Shown: positions 15,361-24,648 of the stretch, piece after piece
Position numbering within the stretch: the first letter of the stretch is position 1
Layout of the letters: every line of letters starts with the position of its first letter
Source: Prolixibacteraceae bacterium
Lineage (GTDB): Bacteria > Bacteroidota > Bacteroidia > Bacteroidales > Prolixibacteraceae
Direction: 5' to 3'
NCBI GenBank assembly: GCA_023228025.1
Contig: JALOCD010000016.1
Location: 1-51,484 of the forward strand
DNA length: 51,484 bases
The notes under the pieces: model-generated
Databases searched by the model: none
What the model saw: only the letters and a program-made list of their open reading frames with translations
Told to the model about the DNA's origin: nothing
Made by a program: the position numbers and the translations under genes

Positions 15361-17211
15361 ATGTACGACATCCTGGAACTGAGCAAGAAACTCTTGCCGG
15401 AATTGCGCGAAATTGGTAAAGAATTAAACATCAAGCGCATCGAGTCTTTTAAAAAACAAGACCTTATTTATGTAATCCTTGATACTCAGGCTATCAGAGA
15501 TTCGGTTATTAAAACGCCTGAAAAAAAGGTGGCTCCCAAGGAGGTTCCTACCCCAAAAGCACCAAAAGTGAAGGTTGAAGTAAAACCACCTTCCGAAAAA
15601 AAGATCATTCGCATCGTCAAAAAATCGGGCGATGTGCAGAGTATTGAAGCAGCAGTTGCTCCCACAGTTGACCAGACTCCTCCCCCACTCGTTGAAGAAA
15701 AAGATCTCTTCTCTGGTGAGTCCGCTTCAGTGCATCCCGAACAGGCTCCAGTTGAAAAACCTTTTCATGCCAAGGGAGACAAAGTCAGGAAAGAATCAAT
15801 CCACCAAAAAGAACGCAGACCCCGCGTATTACGTAGTGAGTCGGCAATCCTTTCTGTAAGTTCGGTGGTTACTGCTCCTATTGAGAGTCCGGAAACTGAG
15901 GAAAATGTCGTTGCCAAAATTGTACCTGAAGTTACTGAATCACGGTCTGAAGAGAAAAGGGCTCCCATCATTAAGAACCTTCAGAAAAAAGAGTTCACCC
16001 CAAATCAACAGTTTTCCCCAAAAAATGGAAATGGGCAACAGCCTCCACAACCAAAACAGACAGAGGTAAAAGAGGCTGAAAAATCTTACGATTTCGAAGG
16101 GGTTATCAACCAGACAGGTGTCCTCGAGATTATGCAGGAGGGATACGGATTCCTTCGTTCTTCAGATTACAACTATTTGACTTCACCGGATGATATTTAT
16201 GTATCCCAGTCGCAAATCAAATTGTTTGGTCTCAAGACCGGTGATACTGTTCACGGCATTATCCGCCCACCCAAAGAGGGAGAGAAATATTTCCCTTTGG
16301 TCAAAGTGGTAGAGATCAATGGACGCAGTCCTGAGTATATTCGCGACAGGGTACCATTCGAGCACCTTACCCCGCTCTTTCCTGACGAAAAATTCAATAT
16401 CGCCGGTAAAGCCAGCAGCATCTCTTCCAGGGTGGTCGATATGTTCGCCCCTATCGGAAAGGGACAGCGCGGATTGATCGTGGCCCAGCCAAAAACGGGT
16501 AAAACGATGTTACTGAAGGACATTGCCAATGCCATTGCAGCCAATCATCCTGAAGTATACATGATCATCCTTCTGATCGACGAACGTCCTGAAGAGGTAA
16601 CTGATATGGCCAGAAGCGTCAATGCCGAGGTGATTTCATCTACCTTTGACGAGCCGGCAGAACGCCACGTCCGCATTGCCAACATGGTTCTTGAAAAAGC
16701 CAAAAGACTCGTTGAGTGCGGGCATGATGTGGTAATCCTGCTCGACTCTATCACCCGTTTGGCACGTGCCTACAACACAGTAGCACCCGCTTCGGGCAAA
16801 GTTCTTTCGGGTGGTGTCGACGCAAACGCTTTACACAAACCCAAGCGCTTTTTTGGTGCTGCCCGAAACATCGAAGAGGGCGGCTCGCTCACCATTTTGG
16901 CAACGGCTTTGACCGATACCGGTTCAAAAATGGACGACGTAATCTTTGAAGAGTTCAAAGGAACCGGTAACATGGAACTCCAACTCGACCGCAAATTGTC
17001 GAATCGCCGGGTATTTCCATCTGTCGATATCCTGGCCTCAAGTACCCGTCGCGAAGACCTGCTGCTTGAAAAGGCTATGCTCGACAAGATCTGGGTCCTG
17101 CGTAATTTCCTTAACGGCATGAATTCAGTTGAAGCGATGGAGTTTGTAAGAGACCGTTTGTCCAAAACCAATTCGAATGAGGAGTTTATTATATCTATGA
17201 ACTCCAATTAG
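15361..17211 (+). CDS. rho: Transcription termination factor Rho
   Basis: Hexameric RNA-dependent ATPase that ends transcription. Its 616 residues include an N-terminal SAP-like Rho_N domain (about 1-45) and a long charged Pro/Lys/Glu-rich insert (about 50-235), as is usual in Bacteroidota. The RNA-binding cold-shock domain follows at about 245-320 (GVLEIMQEGYGFLRSSDYNY), then the RecA-like motor with Walker A AQPKTGKTM, Walker B VVILLDSITRLARAYN, and the Q/R loops. The insert is low in complexity but is not one of this genome's tandem nucleotide repeats. Its promoter is well placed, and the gene stands alone. Confidence 0.97.
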   Translation: MYDILELSKKLLPELREIGKELNIKRIESFKKQDLIYVILDTQAIRDSVIKTPEKKVAPKEVPTPKAPKVKVEVKPPSEKKIIRIVKKSGDVQSIEAAVAPTVDQTPPPLVEEKDLFSGESASVHPEQAPVEKPFHAKGDKVRKESIHQKERRPRVLRSESAILSVSSVVTAPIESPETEENVVAKIVPEVTESRSEEKRAPIIKNLQKKEFTPNQQFSPKNGNGQQPPQPKQTEVKEAEKSYDFEGVINQTGVLEIMQEGYGFLRSSDYNYLTSPDDIYVSQSQIKLFGLKTGDTVHGIIRPPKEGEKYFPLVKVVEINGRSPEYIRDRVPFEHLTPLFPDEKFNIAGKASSISSRVVDMFAPIGKGQRGLIVAQPKTGKTMLLKDIANAIAANHPEVYMIILLIDERPEEVTDMARSVNAEVISSTFDEPAERHVRIANMVLEKAKRLVECGHDVVILLDSITRLARAYNTVAPASGKVLSGGVDANALHKPKRFFGAARNIEEGGSLTILATALTDTGSKMDDVIFEEFKGTGNMELQLDRKLSNRRVFPSVDILASSTRREDLLLEKAMLDKIWVLRNFLNGMNSVEAMEFVRDRLSKTNSNEEFIISMNSN

Positions 17212-17344
17212 GGAGTGACTAGAGTGAACTAAAGTGACTTTTATTTTTAACAAGTATAAATAACACTCATCTCTAAAAATTGTCATATAGAGATTACATT
17301 ATTGTCTAAATTCTGCTTATTTTTGTTGTTTCAAACAAGATTAA

Positions 17345-18523
17345 GTGGAACACTTCTTCGAATCTCATAAACTTTTGGTTCATGCCGGCGATCATTGGAT
17401 CGTCAGGGAACTTTTCCACGAGATCGACTGGAGTGCCAGGATCATCGGCATCAAGGGCTTTCGTGGAGTAGGCAAAACTACTTTACTGCTCAACTTTATC
17501 CGGGAGAAGTATGGTGATTCGCGTAATTGCCTTTATGTGAACCTGAATGATTTCTATTTCTCCAAGAGGAGGATCTTCTCCTTTGCCGACGAATTCTACA
17601 AACGAGGAGGCAAAGTTCTCGTACTCGATCAAATTCACAAATACCCCGACTGGTCAAACGAATTGCGTCAGTGTTATGACGAACTTCCGGGACTACAGCT
17701 AATCTTCAGTAGCTCACCTGTATTGCGAATCCTGGAGGGTGACAATAATCTGAAAGACATTGCCAAAATTTACCACCTCGAAGGGCTCTCATTCCGTGAA
17801 TTTCTGAATTACAGGTCGGGCAGCAATTTTGGCAAACTGACACTTGCCGATATCCTGGTAAGGCACAAGGAAATTGTTCCTGATATTATCCGCGATGTAC
17901 GTCCTTTGGCCTATTTCCCCGAGTATCTGAAAAGTGGATACTATCCCTATTTTATCAGAAATCACGAATTTTACAGCGAGAGCCTGTTGCGTCATATCAA
18001 TCTGGCGTTGGAGATTGATGTGACCTATCTGAACCAGATCGAGTTGAAATATCTGCCCAAATTGAGAAAACTTTTGCAATTAATTGGAGCACAAATGCCC
18101 TTCTCGCCCAATGTCAGCAAAATAAGCGCCGAAATTGAAACATCCCGCACAACAGTTTTGAATTATCTCAACTACCTGAAGGATGCCAGGCTGATTGATC
18201 TGCTTTTTGAAAACGGAAATAACGGTCAGCTTCAAAAACCTGAGGTGGTCTATCTTCACAATACCAATCTGCTCCACATTATTGCGCCTGATAATATCAA
18301 CAACCGGAATCTGCGTACCACCTTCTTTTACAACCAGGTAGGGTACCAGAATAGCGTCAAATCATCAAAATCGCTCGATTTTCGGGTAAATAACCAATAT
18401 GAATTTGTCATTGGCGGAAAATACACGCAGACGGAGGGTGAAAATTGTTTCGCAGCCGCGGATATGATTGAAACCGGTGAGGGAAATGTGGTGCCGTTGT
18501 GGTTGTTTGGATTCCTCTATTAG
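17345..18523 (+). CDS. AAA family ATPase with DUF4143-like C-terminus
   Basis: A 392-residue ATP-binding protein of the AAA_14/DUF4143 type. The Walker A motif GFRGVGKTT is at residues 38-46. The Walker B region is VLVLDQIHKYPDW at 91-103, where residue 96 is Gln; relatives have DE there, so the catalytic glutamate appears replaced. A winged-helix-like segment (SKISAEIETSRTTVLNYLNYL) follows, then a C-terminal part LDFRVNNQYEFVIGGK similar to the decayed nuclease fold of DUF4143. Function is unknown for the family. I use the GTG at 17345; no better start exists. TATTTTTG at 17318-17325 may be its -7 element. A nonamer repeat array begins at the stop codon. Confidence 0.8.
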   Translation: MEHFFESHKLLVHAGDHWIVRELFHEIDWSARIIGIKGFRGVGKTTLLLNFIREKYGDSRNCLYVNLNDFYFSKRRIFSFADEFYKRGGKVLVLDQIHKYPDWSNELRQCYDELPGLQLIFSSSPVLRILEGDNNLKDIAKIYHLEGLSFREFLNYRSGSNFGKLTLADILVRHKEIVPDIIRDVRPLAYFPEYLKSGYYPYFIRNHEFYSESLLRHINLALEIDVTYLNQIELKYLPKLRKLLQLIGAQMPFSPNVSKISAEIETSRTTVLNYLNYLKDARLIDLLFENGNNGQLQKPEVVYLHNTNLLHIIAPDNINNRNLRTTFFYNQVGYQNSVKSSKSLDFRVNNQYEFVIGGKYTQTEGENCFAAADMIETGEGNVVPLWLFGFLY

Positions 18524-18640
18524 GACGACTGAGAAGACTGGGACGAAGGGGATGACTGGGACGACTTGGACGAAGGGGAGAGGGGGCGGGTGGAACTCCC
18601 AAAGTTGAAACGGGTAAAGGAGCGATGGGAAGATTGGAAA
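18524..18640. repeat. Nonamer and octamer simple repeats after the ATPase gene
   Basis: GACTGGGAC/GACTTGGAC nonamers run to about 18590, then degenerate GGGAAGAT-type octamers. Together with the inverted repeat that follows, they fill the 360-bp gap before nifJ. Confidence 0.75.
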
Positions 18641-18680
18641 ATGAGAAGATGAGACCGGTCCCAGTGCGAAGTCGAAGGCT

Positions 18681-18815
18681 TCATTGCCGTCTGCTTTAGC
18701 TGAATGATCAAAATAAGAATTACAATTACGGCTTTAGCCAAATTTTTAGAGGTTTTGGCTAAAGCCCCGAAAATTTAATAATACCTTGACCGTCAGCTAA
18801 AGCAGACGGCAATGA
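18681..18815. repeat. Nested inverted repeat (MITE/REP-like) upstream of nifJ
   Basis: The outer arms, TCATTGCCGTCTGCTTTAGC plus TGA (18681-18703) and their exact complement (18793-18815), match over 23 bp. Inside is a second perfect arm pair, GGCTTTAGCCAAA (18730-18742) and TTTGGCTAAAGCC (18754-18766). Both arm pairs share the core CTTTAGC. The element ends 69 bp before the nifJ start codon. Confidence 0.85.
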
Positions 18816-18884
18816 GCGAAGAAAGGCACTTAACATAAAGAGTTGAAATGTTTAAAATATTGATCCATCACAAATGTTAAAAAA

Positions 18885-21800
18885 ATGACAAAAGAGAAAA
18901 AATTTATCACCTGCGACGGTAATTACGCTGCCTCTTACATTAGCTACATGTTTAGCGAAGTGGCTTGTATTTATCCTATTACACCATCTTCCACGATGGC
19001 AGAAGTTGTGGACGAATGGGCGGCCAATGGTCGTAAAAACATTTTTGGTCAGAAGATGCGCATCACTGAGATGCAGAGCGAAGGCGGTGCGGCAGGCGCC
19101 GTTCACGGATCGCTGCAATCTGGGGCATTAACTACCACTTATACTGCTTCACAGGGACTTCTCCTGATGATCCCGAATATGTACAAAATTGCGGGAGAAC
19201 TATTGCCTTGCGTATTCCACGTAAGTGCGCGTGCCCTGGCAGGACACGCCCTTTCGATCTTCGGCGACCACAGCGACGTATATGCTTGCCGTCAAACGGG
19301 TTTCGCCATGCTGGCATCCGGATCGGTTCAGGAAACCATGGACCTCAGTGGCGTTGCTCATTTGGCCACTTTGAAGACCCGTGTTCCTTTCCTTAATTTC
19401 TTCGATGGATTCCGTACTTCCCACGAAATTCAGAAAATTGTGCCCATAAACCAGGACAAAATTGCGGCGCTTATTGACCAGGATTCGCTCAAGGCATTCC
19501 GCGAAAGAGCGCTCAATCCTGAGCATCCTGTTACCCGTGGTACTGCACAGAATCCTGATATTTTCTTCCAGGCCAAAGAAGCTTGCAACCCATTCTATGA
19601 TGCCGTTCCGGATGTTGTAGAGGCTTACATGCAGGAGATTAACAAAATCACCGGTAGGGAATACCACCCATTCACCTATTATGGAGCCAAAGATGCGGAA
19701 AATGTAATCGTGGCCATGGGCTCTGTTACCGAAACCATCCGCGAAGTGATTGATTACCTGAATGCGCAGGGTAAAAAATATGGATTGGTCAGCGTTCACC
19801 TCTACCGTCCGTTTGCCACCAAATATTTCTTCAACGTGATGCCTTCGACCGTTAAGAAAGTCACAGTTCTCGACCGCACCAAAGAACCGGGAGCCAACGG
19901 TGATCCATTGTACCTGGATGTGCGCGATGCCTTCTACGGTAAGGAGAATTGCCCGATCATCGTAGGCGGTCGTTACGGGTTGGGATCCAAGGATGTTACC
20001 CCGTCACAAATTATTGCGGTGTACAAAAACATGGAGATGAAAGAGCCAAAAGGCAAATTCACCATCGGAATCGTCGACGACGTAACATTCACTTCGTTGC
20101 CATTGCTTCCTGAGATCAAAGTATCGGCCGATGACATCTACGAAGCCAAATTTTATGGTCTGGGATCAGACGGTACTGTTGGCGCCAACAAAAACTCCAT
20201 CAAAATCATCGGTTCAGCCACCGACAAATATTGCCAGGCCTATTTCGCCTACGACTCCAAAAAGTCGGGTGGATTTACGGCTTCCCACCTGCGTTTCGGC
20301 GACAGTCCGATCCGTTCGACCTATTTGATCACCACTCCCGACTTCGTGGCCTGCCACGTTCAGGCATACATCCATTTGTACGATGTATTGAAAGGGCTGA
20401 AAAAAGGAGGTTCCTTCCTGTTGAACACCATCTGGGAGGAGGATGAGGTAAAAAAACGCCTTCCCAATTCTATGAAGAAATTCCTGGCTGAAAACGAAAT
20501 AAAATTTTACACCATTAACGGAACGAAGCTGGCTGTCGACCTTGGTTTGGGCAACCGCACCAACACCATCATGCAGGCTGCGTTCTTCAAAATTACCAAT
20601 GTTATTCCATTTGAACTGGCTGTCGACCAAATGAAAAAGGCGATTGTCAAATCGTATGGCATGAAAGGTGAGCAGATCGTCAACATGAACTTTGCCGCAG
20701 TTGATGCCGGTGGTAACAATGTGTCGAAGATCGAAGTTCCTAAGGAGTGGGCAAATCTGGCTGTTGAGGCTGAAGTGATTGATGAAGACCGCCCTGAGTT
20801 TATCCGTAAGGCCGTCGATATGATCAATGCCCAGAAGGGTGACGATCTTCCTGTATCTATCTTCAAAGGTATTGAAGACGGTACTCTTCCCGCAGGTACC
20901 ACCGCTTTTGAGAAGCGCGGTATTGCCGTTGATGTTCCGGAGTGGATTGACGACAACTGTATTCAGTGTAACCAGTGTTCTTATGTATGCCCCCACGCAG
21001 CAATTCGTCCTTTCCTTATCAGCGAGGAGGAGATGGCCAAATTACCTGAAGGCACTACAGGTGTGAAAGCCAACGGCAAACAATATGCCGGATTGCAATT
21101 CCGTATCCAGGTCTCCCCATACGACTGTACAGGTTGTGGCAACTGTGCCGATGTTTGTCCGTCGAAAGAGAAAGCCCTTGTCATGAAACCATTGGAGTCA
21201 CAACTCGAAAACGTCCCACGCTGGAGTGCCATCGAGAAATATGTCACTTACAAAGACAAACTTGCCGAAAAAGACAAGAACATCAAAAATTCACAGTTTG
21301 CTCAACCGCTCTTCGAATTTTCGGGCGCTTGTGCCGGATGCGGAGAAACGCCATACATCAAACTGATTACCCAACTGTTTGGTGAGCGCATGATGGTGGC
21401 CAATGCCACCGGATGTTCCTCAATTTATGGTGGATCAGCCCCGGCAACTTCTTATACCAGCAACAAAGAGAGCGGACGTGGGCCGGCATGGGCCAATTCA
21501 CTCTTCGAGGACAATGCCGAATATGGCTTTGGGATGGCCGAAGGAGTTTCCTTCAGCCGCGACCGTATCGCTGACATCATGAAGTCGGCCATGGAAGCCG
21601 GAGTATCTACTACTGAAACTGAAGCCTTTAACGAATGGCTCGAAAACAGGAATGATACTGCAGGTTCTGAAGCAGCTACCGCGAAGGTGCTGGATGTAAT
21701 TTCCGGCAAGAATGAAAAATATGCGATGGAACTTGTTTCCCTGAAGCAATACATGATCAAAAAATCGATTTGGATCTTCGGTGGTGATGGTTGGGCATAC

Positions 21801-22433
21801 GACATTGGTTACGGTGGTTTGGACCACGTATTGGCACAGGGACAAAATGTCAACATCCTGGTATTGGATACCGAAGTGTACTCAAATACCGGCGGCCAGG
21901 CATCCAAGTCTACCCCGATCGGAGCTGTAGCAAAATTTGCCGCTGCTGGTAAACGGATCCGCAAGAAAGACCTTGGCGTGATTGCGATGAGCTATGGGTA
22001 TGTTTATGTGGCACAAGTGGCCATGGGGGCCAACCAGGCACAATACCTGAAAACCATCCGTGAGGCGGAAGCTTATCCTGGTCCATCCCTGATTATCGCC
22101 TATGCACCATGTATCGCTCATGGCCTGCGTTCGATGGGGCGTACACAGGAAGAGGAAAAACTGGCAGTCGAATGTGGCTACTGGCATCTCTACCGATACA
22201 ATCCACAATTGGAGGACGAAGGCAAGAATCCATTCCAACTCGATTCAAAAGAGCCCGACTGGAGCAAATTCCAGGATTATCTGAATGGTGAGGTTCGTTA
22301 TACCGCCCTGAAGAAATCCTTCCCCAAAGAGGCCGATGAGCTTTTCAAGGCTGCGGAGGAGAATGCACTCTGGAGGTATCGCTCTTACCAGCGGATGAAC
22401 CGCTCGGATTGGAATTTAGTCGCAGCAGAATAG
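18885..22433 (+). CDS. nifJ: Pyruvate:ferredoxin (flavodoxin) oxidoreductase
   Basis: Single-chain PFOR that oxidises pyruvate with CoA to acetyl-CoA, CO2 and reduced ferredoxin, a central step of anaerobic metabolism. At 1182 residues it has the full domain order: the pyruvate-binding domain (GNYAASYISYMFSEVACIYPITPSS), the CoA-binding region, two 4Fe-4S clusters (CIQCNQCSYVCP and CTGCGNCADVCP), a cluster-binding FSGACAGCGETPYIKL, and the TPP domain with GDGWAYDIGYGGLDHVLA and EVYSNTGGQASKSTP. No residue looks lost. It is monocistronic, between a nested inverted repeat and a strong terminator. Confidence 0.97.
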   Translation: MTKEKKFITCDGNYAASYISYMFSEVACIYPITPSSTMAEVVDEWAANGRKNIFGQKMRITEMQSEGGAAGAVHGSLQSGALTTTYTASQGLLLMIPNMYKIAGELLPCVFHVSARALAGHALSIFGDHSDVYACRQTGFAMLASGSVQETMDLSGVAHLATLKTRVPFLNFFDGFRTSHEIQKIVPINQDKIAALIDQDSLKAFRERALNPEHPVTRGTAQNPDIFFQAKEACNPFYDAVPDVVEAYMQEINKITGREYHPFTYYGAKDAENVIVAMGSVTETIREVIDYLNAQGKKYGLVSVHLYRPFATKYFFNVMPSTVKKVTVLDRTKEPGANGDPLYLDVRDAFYGKENCPIIVGGRYGLGSKDVTPSQIIAVYKNMEMKEPKGKFTIGIVDDVTFTSLPLLPEIKVSADDIYEAKFYGLGSDGTVGANKNSIKIIGSATDKYCQAYFAYDSKKSGGFTASHLRFGDSPIRSTYLITTPDFVACHVQAYIHLYDVLKGLKKGGSFLLNTIWEEDEVKKRLPNSMKKFLAENEIKFYTINGTKLAVDLGLGNRTNTIMQAAFFKITNVIPFELAVDQMKKAIVKSYGMKGEQIVNMNFAAVDAGGNNVSKIEVPKEWANLAVEAEVIDEDRPEFIRKAVDMINAQKGDDLPVSIFKGIEDGTLPAGTTAFEKRGIAVDVPEWIDDNCIQCNQCSYVCPHAAIRPFLISEEEMAKLPEGTTGVKANGKQYAGLQFRIQVSPYDCTGCGNCADVCPSKEKALVMKPLESQLENVPRWSAIEKYVTYKDKLAEKDKNIKNSQFAQPLFEFSGACAGCGETPYIKLITQLFGERMMVANATGCSSIYGGSAPATSYTSNKESGRGPAWANSLFEDNAEYGFGMAEGVSFSRDRIADIMKSAMEAGVSTTETEAFNEWLENRNDTAGSEAATAKVLDVISGKNEKYAMELVSLKQYMIKKSIWIFGGDGWAYDIGYGGLDHVLAQGQNVNILVLDTEVYSNTGGQASKSTPIGAVAKFAAAGKRIRKKDLGVIAMSYGYVYVAQVAMGANQAQYLKTIREAEAYPGPSLIIAYAPCIAHGLRSMGRTQEEEKLAVECGYWHLYRYNPQLEDEGKNPFQLDSKEPDWSKFQDYLNGEVRYTALKKSFPKEADELFKAAEENALWRYRSYQRMNRSDWNLVAAE

Positions 22434-22450
22434 TTTTTGTACTATTTGAT

Positions 22451-22487
22451 AACAAAAAGGCGCTTGAGAGATCGGCGCCTTTTTGTT
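22451..22487 (+). terminator. Rho-independent terminator of nifJ
   Basis: AACAAAAAGGCGC pairs with GCGCCTTTTTGTT over 13 bp around an 11-nt loop, 17 bp after the nifJ stop. The A/T ends make it usable in both directions. Confidence 0.9.
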
Positions 22488-22491
22488 TGCA

Positions 22492-22545
22492 GGACTAGGA
22501 TGACTGGGACGACTGGGACGAAGGGGAAGACAAGGAAGAGGGCGA
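22492..22545. repeat. Nonamer repeat (GACTGGGAC)
   Basis: Tandem GACTGGGAC units just after the nifJ terminator. The complementary orientation occurs at 22995-23040, so the two arrays face each other across the four-helix-bundle gene. Confidence 0.75.
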
Positions 22546-22622
22546 GTCATTTGGAATTGTCACTGAAAACCGGTATATTTAATGTAGTCGGCTCCCAATG
22601 AGTAATTTAAAATTTTCAAACA

Positions 22623-22994
22623 ATGAGAATACATTCCCACAAAGAATTGATTGTTTTCAAATGCGCATTTGATTTGGCATTGCAAATTCATCAGTTGACT
22701 AAACTATTTCCATCTGAAGAAAAATATGCACTAACGGATCAGATAAGACGGAGTTCCCGTTCTGTTGCTGCAAATATTGCGGAAGCCTTTATTAAAAGAA
22801 GGTATCCAAAATCCTTTGTATCAAAATTGCTCGATAGTGAGGGTGAGGCAGCAGAGACCCAGGTTTGGCTGAACTTTGCAAATGTCTTCGGTTATTTGGA
22901 TGAAACGAACATGCAAAGATTGGATGAAAAATACGACCATATTCAAGCCCAGATTTTTACGATGATCCAATCCCCCGAAAAATGGTCAGTCTAG
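22623..22994 (+). CDS. Four-helix-bundle protein (S23/IVP family)
   Basis: A 123-residue all-helical protein of the family first seen as ORFs within 23S rRNA intervening sequences. Family marks are the short basic start (HKELIVFKCAFDLALQIHQLT), LTDQIRRSSRSVAANIAEAF in the second helix, and LLDSEGEAAETQVWLNFA in the third. No biochemical role is established; stand-alone copies are common in Bacteroidota. Nonamer arrays lie on both sides in opposite orientation, as if the gene were a cassette between repeats. Confidence 0.85.
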   Translation: MRIHSHKELIVFKCAFDLALQIHQLTKLFPSEEKYALTDQIRRSSRSVAANIAEAFIKRRYPKSFVSKLLDSEGEAAETQVWLNFANVFGYLDETNMQRLDEKYDHIQAQIFTMIQSPEKWSV

Positions 22995-23040
22995 CCTCCA
23001 AGTCGTCCCAGTCGTCCTAGTCGTCCTAGTCGTCCCTGTC
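22995..23040. repeat. Nonamer repeat (TCGTCCCAG/TCGTCCTAG)
   Basis: Five tandem 9-bp units between the four-helix-bundle gene and folE. The identical unit forms the Ser-Ser-Gln tract inside the gene at 1953. Confidence 0.8.
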
Positions 23041-23044
23041 ATTC

Positions 23045-23671
23045 CTACGACAGTTTCGAGCTGATCAATCTGATAAACTCCTCCCGGGTAGCCACTTTTT
23101 CAAATGCGCCCGTAAAATCGGAGGTAGTTGTTACCGAGTTCTGCTTTTCAATGCCTCTCATGCACATGCACATGTGTTTGGCCTCAATGACTACGGCAAC
23201 CCCTAGCGGGGATAGGGTATTCTGGATGCACTCCTTGATCTGCAAAGTGAGCCTTTCCTGCACCTGAAGCCGGCGCGAATATGCTTCCACCACACGGGCA
23301 ATCTTGCTCAGTCCGGTGATGTACCCGTTTGGAATATATGCAACATGGGCCTTTCCGAAAAAGGGCAACATATGGTGTTCGCAAAGCGAATAGATTTCTA
23401 TGTCTTTGACAATTACCATTTGGCGGTAATCCTCTTTGAACATGGCCGAACGGAGCATCTCCTCGGGATCCATACTGTATCCCTGGGTCATGAACTGCAT
23501 GGCTTTTGCAATGCGCAGGGGAGATTGACCAAGTCCTTCGCGGGTAGGATCTTCGCCAACCAATTCAAGAATCTGACGATAATGCTCAGCCATTTGGGTG
23601 ACGGTTTTTTCGGGGTACCGCTCAATTTTCTGGTAACCGTCTGCCTTCTTTCTGTGTAAAGAGAATTGCAT
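23045..23671 (-). CDS. folE: GTP cyclohydrolase I
   Basis: Converts GTP to dihydroneopterin triphosphate, the entry to folate and also to queuosine precursors. The 208 residues hold the family blocks GEDPTREGLGQSPLRIAKAM, CEHHMLPFFGKAHVAYIPNG with the zinc Cys and His, GLSKIARVVEAYSRRLQVQERL, and EAKHMCMCMRGIEKQNSVT with the later zinc-site Cys. It is divergent from mqnB. Folate genes thyA and folA are about 13 kb away, and queA is in the same window. Confidence 0.96.
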   Translation of the reverse strand: MQFSLHRKKADGYQKIERYPEKTVTQMAEHYRQILELVGEDPTREGLGQSPLRIAKAMQFMTQGYSMDPEEMLRSAMFKEDYRQMVIVKDIEIYSLCEHHMLPFFGKAHVAYIPNGYITGLSKIARVVEAYSRRLQVQERLTLQIKECIQNTLSPLGVAVVIEAKHMCMCMRGIEKQNSVTTTSDFTGAFEKVATREEFIRLISSKLS

Positions 23672-23891
23672 GTTGATCTATTTAAGGTTAACCACTCCTG
23701 AATTCTGTATCATCCGAAGAAACAGCTCCCAGGAAGTTGGATAAAGGGATTTTTAATTAAACTGGATACAAATAAACAACTTTTATTAACTTTTTTCGCC
23801 AAAACTAGTATGAATGTTAGTTGGCGGTTCAATTTGCATCATGGAAATTTTACTTTTGCTCCGCCGAATTAAATAGACCTGTATTTGCCAA

Positions 23892-24584
23892 ATGAGAATA
23901 TTGTTTGTTGGAGCTACCTGTTTTGAACTCTATCAGTTTTTCGAGAACCTTGTTGAGATAGAGGGAGAAGGGAAGAACATCTTCCGCTACAAATGGTATG
24001 ATCTCGAAATCGATCTGTTGATCCCGGGCATTGGTATGACATTTACGGCCTATCACCTCACAAGAGCGCTCTATAACGTAAAATATGACCTGGTTATCAA
24101 TGCCGGTATTGCAGGAACTTTCCGCGACGAACTATCTATCGGGACGGTTGTCAATGTAAAAAGCGAACAAATTTGTGACCTTGGCATTGAAGAAGAGTGT
24201 GGGGTAATATCACTTTTTGATGCCGGTTTTATGGAGAGTGACCAATTCCCTTTTGAAAACGGAAGAATGGTGAACCCAAACCATTTCAAGGAGTTGGAAT
24301 TACACTCTGTTGATGGGGTGACAGGAAATATCAGCCACGGCACATCTGAAAGTATTTCTAAAATATCCGGCAAATTCGACCCTGATGTTGAATCCATGGA
24401 GGGTGCGGCGGTCTTTTATGTCTGTCTCCACGAGAAAATCCCTTTCCTTGAGATTCGTGCCATCTCCAATTACGTGGAATCGAGGGACACTACCAAGTGG
24501 GACATCCCACTTGCCATTGAGAACCTCACCGACGAACTATTCCGTTTCCTCCGTAAGTTTGCAAAAATCAAACAGCTCTCCTGA
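23892..24584 (+). CDS. mqnB: Futalosine hydrolase
   Basis: Cleaves futalosine to dehypoxanthine futalosine and hypoxanthine in the alternative menaquinone pathway. The 230-residue nucleoside-phosphorylase fold has LIPGIGMTFTAYHLTRAL, DLVINAGIAGTF, DVESMEGAAVFYVC (the substrate-binding Met-Glu region) and LEIRAISNYVESRD, which distinguishes it from MTA/SAH nucleosidase. mqnD follows 64 bp downstream on the same strand, which supports the assignment. Confidence 0.92.
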   Translation: MRILFVGATCFELYQFFENLVEIEGEGKNIFRYKWYDLEIDLLIPGIGMTFTAYHLTRALYNVKYDLVINAGIAGTFRDELSIGTVVNVKSEQICDLGIEEECGVISLFDAGFMESDQFPFENGRMVNPNHFKELELHSVDGVTGNISHGTSESISKISGKFDPDVESMEGAAVFYVCLHEKIPFLEIRAISNYVESRDTTKWDIPLAIENLTDELFRFLRKFAKIKQLS

Positions 24585-24648
24585 TGAAATGAGTCCCGAT
24601 CTGTCGGGGCGAATTCCATGTGGCAATTAAAAAACAAATTATAATCAC

